Source of the DNA: Bacillus thuringiensis
Lineage (GTDB): Bacteria > Bacillota > Bacilli > Bacillales > Bacillaceae_G
Assembly (NCBI RefSeq): GCF_022095615.2
Contig: NZ_CP155559.1
Location: forward strand, 3,469,501 to 3,533,500
Length of the DNA: 64,000 nt
Direction: 5' to 3'
Shown here: positions 9,188 through 19,800 of the stretch, one piece after another
Layout of the letters: every line of letters begins with the position of its first letter
Position numbering within the stretch: position 1 is the stretch's first letter
Notes under the pieces: model-generated
Seen by the model: only the letters and a program-made list of their open reading frames with translations
The model's database searches: none
Told to the model about the DNA's origin: nothing
Position numbers and translations under genes: made by a program

Positions 9188-9191
9188 CCTC

Positions 9192-10526
9192 TTAGTATAG
9201 AGACATATATTGATCGCGTTCCCATTGGTGAACTTGCGTGCGGAAGATATCCCACTCAATCTCTTTTGCTTCAATGAAGTGCTCAAGTAAATGTTCTCCT
9301 AGTGCTCCACATACTACTTCATTTGATTGTAATGTAACTAACGCTTGCGCTAATGTTGCTGGTAAGTCAACAATACCTGCTTCTTCGCGCTCTTCTTTTG
9401 TCATTACATAGATGTTACGGTCTACTGCAGCTGGTGGAGTTAATTTGTTTTTAATTCCGTCAAGACCTGCTGCTAATAATGTAGCCATTACTAAATATGG
9501 GTTTGCAGCTGGGTCAACACTACGTACTTCTACGCGTGTACTAATTCCACGAGATGCAGGGATACGTACTAATGGGCTACGGTTTTGTGCAGACCATGCT
9601 ACGTAGCAAGGAGCTTCGTATCCAGGTACTAAACGCTTGTAAGAGTTTACAGTTGGATTTGCTACCGCTGTAAAAGCTGGTGCGTGTTTTAAAATACCTG
9701 CGATGAAGTGACGAGCATCATCACTTAATTGTAAGTCACCGTTTTGATCGAAGAATACATTCTCACCATTTTTGAATAGTGATAAGTTACAGTGCATACC
9801 TGAACCGTTCACACCGTATAATGGTTTTGGCATAAATGTTGCATGTAAACCGTGTTTACGAGCAATTGTTTTTACCACAAGTTTGAATGTTTGAATGTCA
9901 TCACATGAGCGAATTGCATTTGCATATTTAAAGTCAATTTCGTGTTGCCCTGGAGCAACCTCATGGTGAGACGCTTCAATTTCAAAGCCCATTTCTTCAA
10001 GTTCAAGAACGATATCACGACGACAGTTTTCCCCTAGATCCATCGGCGCAAGGTCGAAGTATCCACCGTTATCGTTTAATTCTAATGTTGGATTTCCTTT
10101 TTCATCTACTTTAAATAGGAAGAATTCTGGCTCTGGTCCAAGATTGAAATCTGAGAATCCTAATGCTTCCATTTCTTTTAATACACGCTTTAAATTGTTA
10201 CGTGGATCGCCATCAAATGGAGTGCCATCTGCATTGTAAATATCACAGATTAATCGAGCTACTTTTCCTTTTTCAGCTGTCCAAGGGAAAATTACCCAAG
10301 TATCTAAATCCGGATATAAGTACATATCAGATTCTTCAATACGTACGAAACCTTCAATAGAAGATCCATCAAACATCATTTTGTTATCAAGAGCTTTTGT
10401 TAATTGGCTCACTGGAATCTCTACGTTTTTAATTACTCCTAAAAGGTCCGTAAATTGTAAGCGGATATACTTTACATTCTCTTCTTTCGCCAAACGGAAA
10501 ATATCTTCTCTTGTGTACCTAGCCAT
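9192..10526 (-). CDS. glnA: Glutamine synthetase type I-alpha
   Basis: This 444-aa enzyme makes glutamine from glutamate, ammonia and ATP in the cytosol as a dodecamer. Seen are [18 protein letters not shown] at the start, the [10 protein letters not shown] metal-site segment, [10 protein letters not shown] and the ATP/glutamate segment [18 protein letters not shown]. The length equals that of B. subtilis GlnA. No adenylylation tyrosine insert is apparent, as expected for the feedback-regulated alpha type that also controls GlnR and TnrA. The start at 10526 is supported by AAGGAGGAA upstream; the open frame begins 10 codons earlier. glnA follows glnR by 48 bp. Confidence 0.97.
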   Translation of the reverse strand: MARYTREDIFRLAKEENVKYIRLQFTDLLGVIKNVEIPVSQLTKALDNKMMFDGSSIEGFVRIEESDMYLYPDLDTWVIFPWTAEKGKVARLICDIYNADGTPFDGDPRNNLKRVLKEMEALGFSDFNLGPEPEFFLFKVDEKGNPTLELNDNGGYFDLAPMDLGENCRRDIVLELEEMGFEIEASHHEVAPGQHEIDFKYANAIRSCDDIQTFKLVVKTIARKHGLHATFMPKPLYGVNGSGMHCNLSLFKNGENVFFDQNGDLQLSDDARHFIAGILKHAPAFTAVANPTVNSYKRLVPGYEAPCYVAWSAQNRSPLVRIPASRGISTRVEVRSVDPAANPYLVMATLLAAGLDGIKNKLTPPAAVDRNIYVMTKEEREEAGIVDLPATLAQALVTLQSNEVVCGALGEHLLEHFIEAKEIEWDIFRTQVHQWERDQYMSLY

Positions 10527-10574
10527 TATAAATTCCTCCTTAGTCCCTCTAAACACCTTCAGAATCAGTTATCT

Positions 10575-10964
10575 TTAGTGAAAAAACCTTGAAATGTCAC
10601 CTTGTCGCAATGAAGTCCGATTAAATCTACCTGTATGTTGTAGTTCATCTCGAAGTATTTTGCGAAGCTCAGTTTTTGAAATTTCTTTCGTTTCTTCTTT
10701 TACTTTCACTGTTTCTGTTTGATTTACTTTCATTAGTAACACTTGTTTAATACCAGCCATATTCAAGCCTTGATCTAATAAATCTTTAATCTCTAACAAC
10801 TTATCTACATCGTTAAATGAAAATAATCTGCGATTCCCCTTTGTACGGGTTGGAGAAACAAGATTATGCTCTTCATAGTAGCGAATTTGACGTGCAGATA
10901 ATTGTGTTAAATCCATAACAATACCAATAGGAAACAGCGGGGCAGAACGTCTATCTTCTTTCAT
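10575..10964 (-). CDS. glnR: MerR-family repressor of the glutamine synthetase operon
   Basis: This 129-aa protein has an N-terminal MerR-type winged helix ([22 protein letters not shown] at about 18-39) and a C-terminal tail of the kind that senses feedback-inhibited glutamine synthetase. GlnR represses glnRA when nitrogen is plentiful. It is the first gene of a two-gene operon with glnA and has AAGGAGGAA before the ATG. A GlnR/TnrA box lies upstream at 11031-11047. Confidence 0.95.
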   Translation of the reverse strand: MKEDRRSAPLFPIGIVMDLTQLSARQIRYYEEHNLVSPTRTKGNRRLFSFNDVDKLLEIKDLLDQGLNMAGIKQVLLMKVNQTETVKVKEETKEISKTELRKILRDELQHTGRFNRTSLRQGDISRFFH

Positions 10965-10997
10965 TTTTCAGTTCCTCCTTCGCCTTAACTGCTTCTC

Positions 10998-11047
10998 ATT
11001 TTATATCATGTTATGTTTGATGTCAATAGATGTTAGCTTTTCTTACA
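10998..11047 (-). promoter_or_regulatory. glnR promoter with GlnR/TnrA boxes
   Basis: On the minus strand TTGACA (11021-11026) is followed after 17 bp by TAAAAT (10998-11003). Upstream, TGTAAGAAAAGCTAACA (11031-11047) matches the TGTNA-N7-TNACA GlnR/TnrA consensus perfectly. A second copy with one mismatch, TGACATCAAACATAACA, overlaps the promoter, giving the same two-site arrangement as B. subtilis glnRA. Confidence 0.85.
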
Positions 11048-11108
11048 TGATTTTTTATAAATTTTTTCATTCTTTTTTCTAATGAAATAAATCATTACTT
11101 TCACACGA

Positions 11109-11136
11109 AAAAAGCTGTCGAAATCGACAGCTTCCC
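11109..11136 (-). terminator. Terminator of the hflX/PLP-enzyme operon
   Basis: AAGCTGTCGA and TCGACAGCTT form a 10-bp stem at 11112-11133, followed on the minus strand by TTTTTT, just beyond the stop at 11138. Confidence 0.85.
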
Positions 11137-11137
11137 C

Positions 11138-12409
11138 TTAAGAAATTGTTAATAATTCTTTTTCAATTAATGCATCAATGGCAGAACAAATCGCAATCTT
11201 CACATGCGAATAAGTTAACCCACCTTGCACGTAAGCAACATAAGGCGGACGAATTGGACCATCAGCTGACAATTCAATACTTGCACCTTGAATAAACGTT
11301 CCCGCAGCCATAATTACATCATCTTCATACCCCGGCATATAGTTGGCATATGGAGTGAAGTGAGAATTAATCGGAGATGCATATTGAATTGCTTGGCAGA
11401 ATGCAATCATACGATCTTTATCATCAAATTGAACAGATTGAATTAAATCTGTTCTTGGTGCATTCCATGCTGGTGATGTATTCATTCCTAACTTTTCTAA
11501 AAATGCAGCTGTAAAAATTGCACCTTTTAGCGCTTGGCCCGCTACATGTGGCGCTAAGAAGAAACCTTGATACATTTCTTGCAAACTATATAAAGATGCC
11601 CCTGCTTCCGCACCAATTCCCGGAGATGTTAAACGATACGCACACGCTTCAACATACTGTTCTTTACCAACGATATAACCACCAGTTTTAACAATTCCAC
11701 CACCAGGGTTCTTAATAAGCGAACCTGCCATTAAATCTGCCCCAACATGACATGGCTCTTGCTCTTCAATAAACTCGCCATAACAATTATCTACAAATAC
11801 AACAACATCAGATTTAATTTCTTTAACAAACGCTATCATCTCTTTAATTTGAGAAATAGTAAACGACGGACGAGTAGCGTAGCCTTTTGAGCGCTGAATA
11901 CCAATCATCTTCGTATTACTATGAATCGCAGCCGCTACAGCTCCAAAATCAACAAGCCCCTCTTCAGTAAGCGGAACTGCATTATAACCAATATTATATT
12001 CTTTAAATGAGCCTACACCTTTTCCGCGTACACCAACGATTTCTTCTAACGTATCATACGGCTTGCCAGTAATGTACAATAACTCATCTCCTGGACGTAA
12101 AATACCGAATAGCGCTGTTGAAATCGCGTGAGTTCCTGAAATAATTTGCGGGCGAACAAGACCAGCTTCTGCCCCAAATACATCCGCATATACTTTTTCT
12201 AACGTATCACGGCCAATATCATCATAACCGTAACCTGTCGTCGGAATAAAATGCGAATCGCTAATTTTATGTTTACGAAAACTTTCTAATACACGAAACT
12301 GATTACTTTCAATTACTTCATCCGCGCGTTTATGTACTTCTGTAATTTGGCTCTCTACTTCTTTTACGATTGGAGCAATTTTTTCTCCATTTTTCAAACG
12401 ATCAAACAT
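11138..12409 (-). CDS. PLP-dependent Met-gamma-lyase-like 'aluminium resistance' protein (YnbB-type)
   Basis: This 423-aa fold-type I PLP enzyme belongs to the cystathionine-lyase-like family often labelled aluminium resistance protein. Seen are the substrate and cofactor segments [10 protein letters not shown] near 206 and [19 protein letters not shown] near 231, where the lysine should carry PLP. The true substrate is unknown; the name rests on an old resistance phenotype. It overlaps hflX by 8 bp and has AAGGAGAAAA before its ATG, so the two are co-transcribed, as ynbA (hflX) and ynbB are in B. subtilis upstream of glnRA. Confidence 0.85.
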   Translation of the reverse strand: MFDRLKNGEKIAPIVKEVESQITEVHKRADEVIESNQFRVLESFRKHKISDSHFIPTTGYGYDDIGRDTLEKVYADVFGAEAGLVRPQIISGTHAISTALFGILRPGDELLYITGKPYDTLEEIVGVRGKGVGSFKEYNIGYNAVPLTEEGLVDFGAVAAAIHSNTKMIGIQRSKGYATRPSFTISQIKEMIAFVKEIKSDVVVFVDNCYGEFIEEQEPCHVGADLMAGSLIKNPGGGIVKTGGYIVGKEQYVEACAYRLTSPGIGAEAGASLYSLQEMYQGFFLAPHVAGQALKGAIFTAAFLEKLGMNTSPAWNAPRTDLIQSVQFDDKDRMIAFCQAIQYASPINSHFTPYANYMPGYEDDVIMAAGTFIQGASIELSADGPIRPPYVAYVQGGLTYSHVKIAICSAIDALIEKELLTIS

Positions 12410-13676
12410 TTTTATTTTCTCCTTCTTCCACTAAAAATCTCTTTAATTGCACATTAAGCGATGAATGAGCAAAAATATACCCTGCGCAATCATATACAAA
12501 TTTATCTTCCAAAAACTCCATCTTTGTTAAAAGTGTCTCCGTCTTTAATAGCGTTAACAACTTACCTTCACTCGGAGGAATTTCCACTTGATAACGATTC
12601 ATTTCTTCCTTCATTTTCGTTTCTATCGCTTCTTTTATACGTAATAAATCATTTTGTTCAAAAGCACTAGTCATTAAGAAATCACTTTTCGGAAACGGAA
12701 TAAAGTTTTGATGTAATTCATCTTTTTTATTATATAACGTAATAATAGGAATATGATTAACTTCAAGTTCTGACAATAATTGTTTTACTGTTTTCTCATG
12801 CCCTACATAATTAGGATCTGCAGAATCAACTACATGTAAAATAATATCCGCTTCACCAGCTTCTTCTAATGTCGAACGAAAAGCTGCAATTAATGACGTA
12901 GGTAAATCTTGTATAAAACCAACCGTATCAGTTAGTAATACTGTATAACCAGAAGGTAACGGCATTTTCCTTGTCGTCGGGTCTAGCGTTGCAAACAACA
13001 AGTTTTCTTCAAATGTATCAGCTTCCGTTAATCTATTAAACAGTGTAGATTTTCCTGCATTCGTATATCCTATTAATGAAACTTGAAATACTTTATTATC
13101 TTTTCTTCTCTCACGATATCTTTTTCGATGTTCCACAACAACTGCAAGTTGTTTCTTTATTTCATCAATACGTGATCGAATATGACGACGATCCGTCTCA
13201 AGTTTCGCCTCACCCGGTCCCCTTGTCCCAATACCACCACCAAGACGTGACAAAGACAGCCCTTGCCCCACAAGACGCGGCATTGTATATTGCAACTGAG
13301 CTAATTCCACTTGAAGCTTACCTTCCCTTGACTTCGCACGTTGCGCAAAAATATCTAATATTAGTTGCGTTCGATCAATTACCCTAGCATCTAATACTGA
13401 GGATAAATTCCGAATTTGACTCGGCGTTAATTCATTATTAAATACGATAACATCCGGTTCTAATTCTTCAGTTAATATTGTAAGCTCTTCTAATTTACCT
13501 TTACCTATATACGTCGCCGGATGAAACTTCGGTCGTTTTTGCGTTGTAGACACTAACAATTCTGCTCGCGCAGTCTTCGCTAGCGATGCAAGCTCTTTCA
13601 TGGAATGCATAAATTTTTCATCATCTTCTTGCGGCAATTGACAGCCCACTAATATGACTTTTTCTTTTTCTTCCAT
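12402..13676 (-). CDS. hflX: Ribosome-associated GTPase HflX
   Basis: This is a 424-aa GTPase that splits or rescues stalled ribosomes in characterised species. The N-terminal HflX domain (about 1-195) includes [15 protein letters not shown]. The G domain has G1 GYTNAGKST near 205, G3 [10 protein letters not shown] near 252, and NKKD near 320. ATG 13676 was chosen; a TTG one codon earlier is also possible. It leads the minus-strand pair with the PLP enzyme. Confidence 0.92.
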   Translation of the reverse strand: MEEKEKVILVGCQLPQEDDEKFMHSMKELASLAKTARAELLVSTTQKRPKFHPATYIGKGKLEELTILTEELEPDVIVFNNELTPSQIRNLSSVLDARVIDRTQLILDIFAQRAKSREGKLQVELAQLQYTMPRLVGQGLSLSRLGGGIGTRGPGEAKLETDRRHIRSRIDEIKKQLAVVVEHRKRYRERRKDNKVFQVSLIGYTNAGKSTLFNRLTEADTFEENLLFATLDPTTRKMPLPSGYTVLLTDTVGFIQDLPTSLIAAFRSTLEEAGEADIILHVVDSADPNYVGHEKTVKQLLSELEVNHIPIITLYNKKDELHQNFIPFPKSDFLMTSAFEQNDLLRIKEAIETKMKEEMNRYQVEIPPSEGKLLTLLKTETLLTKMEFLEDKFVYDCAGYIFAHSSLNVQLKRFLVEEGENKNV

Positions 13677-13768
13677 CAAATATGTTCACTCATCCTTTTC
13701 GAAATTTAAACCTTCTAATATAATAGCAGAGGAAGCACATTTCATCTAGTTAGCGGGGGAGAAAATTC

Positions 13769-14392
13769 ATGGCATGGGAGATTTTTAGCATCATAGGCAC
13801 AATTGCTTTCGCACTAAGCGGAGCCATTGTTGCAATGGAAGAGGATTATGATATTTTCGGGGTGTATATTTTAGGAATGGCGACCGCATTTGGGGGAGGC
13901 GCCCTTCGTAATTTATTAATCGGTTATCCGATTGTCGCGTTTTGGCAACAAGACATGTTATTCCAAATCGCACTTTTATCAATGACAATTATTTTTCTTT
14001 TTCCAAATAAATTAATTAGACATTGGAAAAAATGGGAAAACATCACTGACGCTATCGGCTTATCAGCATTCGCCGTACAAGGGGCATTATATGCTCAAAA
14101 ACTAAATTTACCCATTAGCGCTACAATCGTAGCAGCTGTTTTAACCGGTATTGGTGGCGGTATTATTCGCGATCTTTTAGCCCGTAGAAGGCCTCTCGTC
14201 CTTCGAGCTGAAGTATACGCTTTTTGGACGATTCTAGCAGGCTTCTTAATTGGGGCTCAAATTATTGTTAGCGATTGGGCTCTTTACACCTTATTCATTT
14301 TAATTGTTTGCTTCCGCATGCTTTCTATTCATTACAAATGGCATTTACCGCATCGACGCATCGACACAAACGAACGTTCAATGCATAAATAG
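13769..14392 (+). CDS. TRIC-like cation channel family membrane protein (UPF0126)
   Basis: This 207-aa protein has about seven membrane helices arranged as two homologous halves. The first half carries LSGAIVAMEEDYDIFGV and the second LSAFAVQGALYAQKLN, each followed by a glycine-rich GGGALRNLL or GGGIIRDLL motif. Bacterial and archaeal relatives are homotrimeric cation channels of the TRIC fold. GGGGGAG lies 8 bp before the ATG. It is transcribed alone, divergently from hflX. The ion carried here is not evident. Confidence 0.85.
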   Translation: MAWEIFSIIGTIAFALSGAIVAMEEDYDIFGVYILGMATAFGGGALRNLLIGYPIVAFWQQDMLFQIALLSMTIIFLFPNKLIRHWKKWENITDAIGLSAFAVQGALYAQKLNLPISATIVAAVLTGIGGGIIRDLLARRRPLVLRAEVYAFWTILAGFLIGAQIIVSDWALYTLFILIVCFRMLSIHYKWHLPHRRIDTNERSMHK

Positions 14393-14399
14393 CAATTCT

Positions 14400-14429
14400 A
14401 ACCTCTTTACATATCGTAAAGAGGTTTTT
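14400..14429 (+). terminator. Terminator after the TRIC-like gene
   Basis: AACCTCTTTAC and GTAAAGAGGTT form an 11-bp stem with a 5-nt loop, followed by TTTCTTTT. Confidence 0.85.
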
Positions 14430-14492
14430 CTTTTCTAACGATTTTTTCTTTCCATAATGTTTATACTAATTTTTAAAGTGAGGTGAATACAA

Positions 14493-14630
14493 ATGACAAA
14501 CCACGTTAATAAAGGAGCTCAAAAAAGCTCAGTAAACCAATTTGGACACGATCCTAATTCAGCACACGAGAAGAGCGCTAAAATGGAACGTTTCCATAAA
14601 TCTAACCAAGACAAAGAAAAAAAAGAATAA
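14493..14630 (+). CDS. Small hydrophilic protein, 45 aa, unknown
   Basis: ATG 14493 is preceded by GAGGTG at a good distance and opens a 45-codon frame starting MTNHVNKGAQKSSVNQFGHD and ending in a lysine/glutamate-rich tail KSNQDKEKKE. The composition (Asn, Gln, Lys, His; no Cys or Trp) recalls minor small acid-soluble spore proteins, but I do not recognise it as any particular Ssp family. It sits immediately before spoVK, convergent with it, which is at least compatible with a sporulation role. Confidence 0.65.
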   Translation: MTNHVNKGAQKSSVNQFGHDPNSAHEKSAKMERFHKSNQDKEKKE

Positions 14631-14644
14631 ACGAACATATGCAC

Positions 14645-14680
14645 AAAAAACAGACGCACAGTTTATGTACTGTGCGTCTC
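14645..14680 (-). terminator. spoVK terminator overlapping its stop codon
   Basis: GACGCACAGT (14653-14662) pairs with ACTGTGCGTC (14669-14678), and TTTTTT follows on the minus strand. The upstream arm includes the last codons of spoVK, whose stop lies in the loop. Confidence 0.85.
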
Positions 14681-15619
14681 CTCTTCCAACATTAAATCAA
14701 CACTTGATATTCCAATTAAATCATACTTATCATACGTATCTTCTTGCAACAACCGCATAGCCTGTGTACGAATCGATTTTTCAACAATATTCCGTACATA
14801 TCGTCCATTACTAAACGATGTAATTTGTGACGAGTACTTTACTGCATGTAAATGATCTCTAAATTTCCATTCAGCCTCTTTCGATAACTGGTATTCACGT
14901 TCCTCATACATCCTCTTCCCTATTTCTAACAGCTGATTTACCGAGTAATCCGCAAATTCAATTATAAACGGAAAACGGGATTGCAAACCTGGATTTAATG
15001 AAAGAAAGTGATTCATCTCTCTTGAATATCCGGCTAAAATCAATACAAAACCGTGTTGTTTATCTTCCATATGTTTTACGAGTGTATCAATTGCTTCTTT
15101 TCCAAAATCTTTTTCTCCCCCTCGGGCTAATGAATACGCCTCATCAATAAACAAAATTCCTCCCATTGCTTTTTTTATTAAATCTCTTGTCTTTTGAGCT
15201 GTATGACCGATGTACTCCCCTACAAGATCCGCACGTTCAGCTTCAACTAAGTGCCCTTTTGATAGAATATTCATCTCAAACAACAATTTCCCTATCATTC
15301 TAGCGACAGTTGTCTTCCCTGTACCTGGATTCCCTTTAAACAACATATGGAGTACTTGCTTCTCAGACTTCAATCCTATTTCTTGTCTTTTTTTATTTAC
15401 ATAAATCCAAGCATATATTTCTTTTATAATCTTTTTTATATCATCCATCCCGACAAGCTTTCCCATCTCTTCTTCAATTCTTTGCAGCATCTCATGTTTC
15501 GTAGTAGTTTCGCTTGAAATTACTGTTTTATTTTCCGCGGCTGGTAATGAAATTTTCTTTCGATGATTTAACACAATGTTAATTTGATTATTATTTTTCT
15601 TTCGCATCGATTGTTCCAT
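14663..15619 (-). CDS. spoVK: Stage V sporulation protein K, AAA+ ATPase
   Basis: This 318-aa CbxX/CfqX-type AAA+ protein carries Walker A FKGNPGTGKTTVAR near residue 93, Walker B GILFIDEAYSLARGG near 153 and a sensor-like LNPGLQSRFPF near 206. SpoVK acts in the mother cell and is needed for mature, resistant spores in B. subtilis; its precise substrate is unsettled. GAGGTG precedes the ATG by 6 bp. The last codons form part of the terminator stem. The adjacent spore-surface gene fits a sporulation locus. Confidence 0.9.
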   Translation of the reverse strand: MEQSMRKKNNNQINIVLNHRKKISLPAAENKTVISSETTTKHEMLQRIEEEMGKLVGMDDIKKIIKEIYAWIYVNKKRQEIGLKSEKQVLHMLFKGNPGTGKTTVARMIGKLLFEMNILSKGHLVEAERADLVGEYIGHTAQKTRDLIKKAMGGILFIDEAYSLARGGEKDFGKEAIDTLVKHMEDKQHGFVLILAGYSREMNHFLSLNPGLQSRFPFIIEFADYSVNQLLEIGKRMYEEREYQLSKEAEWKFRDHLHAVKYSSQITSFSNGRYVRNIVEKSIRTQAMRLLQEDTYDKYDLIGISSVDLMLEEETHST

Positions 15620-15676
15620 ACAATCACCTCATTTTATCCACTCACCACATATTATTATTCCTGCCTCCCCTGCAAA

Positions 15677-15705
15677 TGACTATTTTCAGAAAAGTTTGCT
15701 ATAAT
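15677..15705 (+). promoter_or_regulatory. Candidate promoter of the recombinase-like gene
   Basis: TATAAT at 15700-15705 is preceded after a 17-bp spacer by TGACTA (15677-15682), a weak -35. The -10 is good and lies 28 bp before the start at 15733. Confidence 0.5.
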
Positions 15706-15732
15706 ATAAGAAATAATGAAGGTGGTGGGACT

Positions 15733-16698
15733 ATGGAGACAACGGAATTCCATGATACAATACAAGCCTTTTCTATTTTTTTATTGAATAAAGGCCGAAA
15801 AGCTTCAACCATTAAACGGTATGTTTATGACATTGAAGATTTCGGACATTGGTTAGAAAAAAACAAAACGCTCCCTTCCAGTAATATATGGGCTACACTT
15901 TGTACAAAAGACTACGAAGATTACTTTTTCGACTTAAAAAAGAATCGACATTACTCAGATAAAACGATGCACCGTGTATTTATCGTATTAAATAGAATGC
16001 ATCACTTTCTAAATATCCCTAACCCATTAAAGAACATGGAAATTTCTATTCAACCAGACCGAACACTTCGCAATGAAGACTTCATTTCATCTGATGAAGA
16101 AAAAAGATTAAAACATATAATCACTTCATTAGAAGGACTTTCAGAAAAACAACGTCCTGTGCGCCCTTTATTAATGGATCGTAATGTCGCTATTTTAAAC
16201 TTATTAATCGACTATGGATTATCCTTACAGGAACTTACAGCATTAACTATGCATCACGTCCACTTTGAAAATAACACATTATCTATCCCAGCAACCGCAG
16301 GGGTAGAAAGAACAATCTCATTAACTAACGAAGACAAAAAACAGCTATACACTTATTACAAAAGCATCCCTGAACCCGTTCGTCCAAAATACCATAGTCA
16401 TGATCCATTATTTATCGCATTTGATTTTAATCGCGGAACATACAGATGGGTATACGAAAATGATGCACCGAAGGGATTAACAGAAATCGCTATCCAAAAA
16501 ATGATTCGCCTTGAAGTATCTAGAGCTAATTTACGCAAAGGAATCTCAGGACAACACTTTCGTAACACCTATATTTTAAACTTAATAAAAAAAGAAATTC
16601 CAGAGTCAGAAATTATAAAACTAGCTGGATTCAAATCAAAAGTTTCACTAAAACGATATTATCAATACGCAGAAAATAGAAAAAACGCCTTATCATAA
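15733..16698 (+). CDS. Tyrosine recombinase family protein, catalytically degenerate
   Basis: This 321-aa protein has an N-terminal SAM-like core-binding domain (about 8-95; GRKASTIKRYVYDIEDF) and a C-terminal integrase-like domain. In active enzymes the catalytic set is R-K-H-R-H/W-Y. Here the first Arg position is Ser164 (GLSLQEL), the HxxR His is Gln274, Arg277 is kept, the LGH His is Phe300 (LAGF), and Tyr309/310 remain. It is therefore probably not an active recombinase and may be a DNA-binding protein. ATG 15733 follows GGTGGTGGG; the frame opens 19 codons earlier. The terminator stem includes its stop codon. Confidence 0.8.
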   Translation: METTEFHDTIQAFSIFLLNKGRKASTIKRYVYDIEDFGHWLEKNKTLPSSNIWATLCTKDYEDYFFDLKKNRHYSDKTMHRVFIVLNRMHHFLNIPNPLKNMEISIQPDRTLRNEDFISSDEEKRLKHIITSLEGLSEKQRPVRPLLMDRNVAILNLLIDYGLSLQELTALTMHHVHFENNTLSIPATAGVERTISLTNEDKKQLYTYYKSIPEPVRPKYHSHDPLFIAFDFNRGTYRWVYENDAPKGLTEIAIQKMIRLEVSRANLRKGISGQHFRNTYILNLIKKEIPESEIIKLAGFKSKVSLKRYYQYAENRKNALS

Positions 16699-16713
16699 GG
16701 CGTTTTTTCTATT
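16681..16713 (+). terminator. Terminator overlapping the recombinase stop
   Basis: AAAAACGCCTTA and TAAGGCGTTTTTT form a stem that spans the last codons and TAA of the recombinase-like gene, followed by TCTATTTTTT. Confidence 0.85.
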
Positions 16714-16740
16714 TTTTCTTTAAACAAACGATTTTACTAT

Positions 16741-16769
16741 GACCATTTAACTAATTTTTGCATCTACTA
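16741..16769 (+). promoter_or_regulatory. Candidate sigma-K-type promoter of the collagen-like gene
   Basis: GACC (16741-16744) and CATCTACTA (16761-16769), 16 bp apart, resemble the mother-cell sigma-K pattern (AC; CATA-N3-TA) with one mismatch in the -10. Late mother-cell expression is what an exosporium protein would need. The match is suggestive only. Confidence 0.35.
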
Positions 16770-16811
16770 TGATGAGTTTCGTTCATATCCTCATGAGAAA
16801 GGAGAGATTTA

Positions 16812-19800
16812 ATGTCTCATTATAACGATAGCCAGAACAAATTCTCCAAACCATGCTTTCCAAGTAGCGCCGGACGAATCCCAAATACCCCATCAATCCC
16901 AGTTACTAAGGTCCAACTTAGAACATTCCGCGCAATCATTATCGATTTAACAAAGATAATCCCAAAGCTTTTCGCAAATCCATCTCCTCAAAATATTGAA
17001 GATCTAATCGATACATTGAACCTACTAAGTAAATTCATTTGTTCACTAGACGCTACTTCCTCCCTGAAAGCACAAGGGTTAGCTATTATTAAAAACTTAA
17101 TAACTATATTAAAAAATCCAACCTTCGTAGCAAGCGCTGTATTTATCGAGCTTCAAAATCTAATTAATTATTTACTATACATTACAAAATTATTCCGAAT
17201 TGACCCTTGCACACTTCAAGAGCTTCTTAAATTAATAGCAGCATTACAAACTGCTTTAGTTAATTCCGCCTCATTCATCCAAGGACCTACTGGGCCTACT
17301 GGGCCAGCGGGTGCCACTGGTGCTACTGGTGCCACTGGTGCCATTGGACCTCAAGGGCCTCAAGGTAACACGGGCGCTACTGGACCTCAAGGACCTCAAG
17401 GTAACACGGGTGCTCAAGGACCAGCTGGTGCTACCGGTGCTACTGGACCTCGAGGCGCTCAAGGTAACACGGGCGCTACTGGACCTCAAGGACCTCAAGG
17501 TAACACGGGTGCTCAAGGACCAGCTGGTGCTACCGGTGCCACTGGACCTCAAGGTGTTCAAGGTAATACAGGCGCTACTGGTGCCACTGGATCTCAAGGG
17601 CCTCAAGGTAACACGGGCGCTACCGGTGCTACCGGATCTCAAGGTGCTCAAGGACCAGCAGGCGCTACCGGTGCCACTGGATCTCAAGGACCTCAAGGTA
17701 ACACGGGCGCTACTGGTGCTACCGGATCTCAAGGTGCTCAAGGTAATACAGGCGCTACTGGTGCCACCGGACCTCAAGGGCCTCAAGGTAACACGGGTGC
17801 TACCGGTGCTACCGGATCTCAAGGTGCTCAAGGACCAGCAGGCGCTACCGGTGCCACTGGATCTCAAGGACCTCAAGGTAACACGGGCGCTACTGGTGCT
17901 ACCGGATCTCAAGGTGCTCAAGGTAATACAGGCGCTACTGGTGCCACCGGACCTCAAGGGCCTCAAGGTAACACGGGTGCTACTGGTGCCACTGGTATAG
18001 GCGCTACCGGCGCTACTGGACCTACCGGACCTTCTGGCGGACCTACTGGACCTACTGGACCTCAAGGTAATACAGGCGCTACCGGACCTCAAGGTGTTCA
18101 AGGTAACACAGGTGCTACTGGACCTCAAGGTGCTCAAGGTAACACAGGTGCTACTGGACCTCAAGGCGTTCAAGGTAACACAGGCGCTACTGGTGCCACT
18201 GGACCTCAAGGTGCTCAAGGTAACACAGGTGCTACTGGACCTCAAGGCGTTCAAGGTAACACAGGCGCTACTGGTGCCACTGGACCTCAAGGCGTTCAAG
18301 GTAACACGGGTGCTACTGGACCTCAAGGTGCTCAAGGTAACACAGGTGCTACTGGACCTCAAGGCGTTCAAGGTAACACAGGCGCTACTGGACCTCAAGG
18401 TGCTCAAGGTAACACAGGTGCTACTGGACCTCAAGGCGTTCAAGGTAACACAGGCGCTACTGGTGCCACTGGACCTCAAGGCGTTCAAGGTAACACGGGT
18501 GCTACTGGACCTCAAGGTGCTCAAGGTAACACAGGTGCTACTGGACCTCAAGGCGTTCAAGGTAACACAGGCGCTACTGGTGCCACTGGACCTCAAGGCG
18601 TTCAAGGTAACACGGGTGCTACTGGACCTCAAGGTGCTCAAGGTAACACAGGTGCTACTGGCGCTACCGGTGCCACTGGACCTCAAGGTGCCCAAGGTAA
18701 CACGGGTGCTACTGGCGCTACCGGTGCCACTGGACCTCAAGGTGTTCAAGGTAACACAGGCGCTACTGGTGCCACTGGACCTCAAGGCGTTCAAGGTAAC
18801 ACGGGTGCTACTGGTGCCACTGGACCTCAAGGTGTTCAAGGTAACACGGGTGCTACTGGACCTCAGGGTGTTCAAGGTAACACGGGCGCTACTGGACCTC
18901 AGGGTGTTCAAGGTAACACAGGTGCTACTGGTGCCACTGGACCTCAAGGCATTCAAGGTAACACGGGTGCTACTGGACCTCAGGGTGCTCAAGGTAACAC
19001 AGGTGCTACTGGGCCTCAAGGCGTTCAGGGCAACACTGGCGCTACTGGTGCCACTGGACCTCAGGGTACTCAAGGTAACACAGGTGCTACTGGTGCCACT
19101 GGACCTCAAGGCGTTCAAGGTAACACAGGTGCTACCGGCGCTACTGGACCTCAGGGTGCTCAAGGTAACACAGGTGCTACTGGGCCTCAAGGTGTTCAAG
19201 GTAACACGGGTGCTACTGGACCTCAGGGTGTTCAAGGTAACACGGGCGCTACTGGTGCCACTGGACCTCAGGGTACTCAAGGTAACACAGGTGCTACTGG
19301 TGCCACTGGACCTCAAGGCGTTCAAGGTAACACAGGTGCTACCGGCGCTACTGGACCTCAGGGTGCTCAAGGTAACACAGGTGCTACTGGTGCCACTGGA
19401 CCTCAGGGTACTCAAGGTAACACAGGTGCTACTGGTGCCACTGGACCTCAAGGCGTTCAAGGTAACACAGGTGCTACCGGCGCTACTGGACCTCAGGGTG
19501 CTCAAGGTAACACAGGTGCTACTGGTGCCACTGGACCTCAGGGTACTCAAGGTAACACAGGTGCTACTGGTGCCACTGGACCTCAAGGCGTTCAAGGTAA
19601 CACGGGCGCTACTGGTGCCACTGGACCTCAGGGTACTCAAGGTAACACGGGCGCTACTGGTGCCACTGGACCTCAGGGTACTCAAGGTAACACAGGTGCT
19701 ACTGGTGCCACTGGACCTCAAGGCGTTCAAGGTAACACGGGTGCTACTGGGCCTCAAGGCGTTCAAGGTAACACGGGCGCTACTGGACCTCAGGGTGTTC

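Larger units (their letters stand above)
8599..9191. other. Intergenic region between glnA and the eps-type operon
   Basis: These 593 bp contain no gene with a credible ribosome site. They hold the eps promoter (8705-8733), a hairpin at 8821-8855 and the glnA terminator at 9151-9187. The remaining stretch, 8860-9150, is AT-rich and shows nothing recognisable. Confidence 0.7.

Noticed and set aside
9047..9286. 79-codon frame covering the glnA 3' end and terminator
   Set aside because: It overlaps glnA out of frame and spans the glnA terminator; no start signal.
15733..16698. Mobile element or prophage integrase
   Set aside because: No attachment-site repeats, phage genes or tRNA target are nearby, and the catalytic residues are mostly lost.
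17311..18000. 229-codon frame inside the collagen repeat
   Set aside because: Shadow of the GXY coding repeat, no ribosome site.
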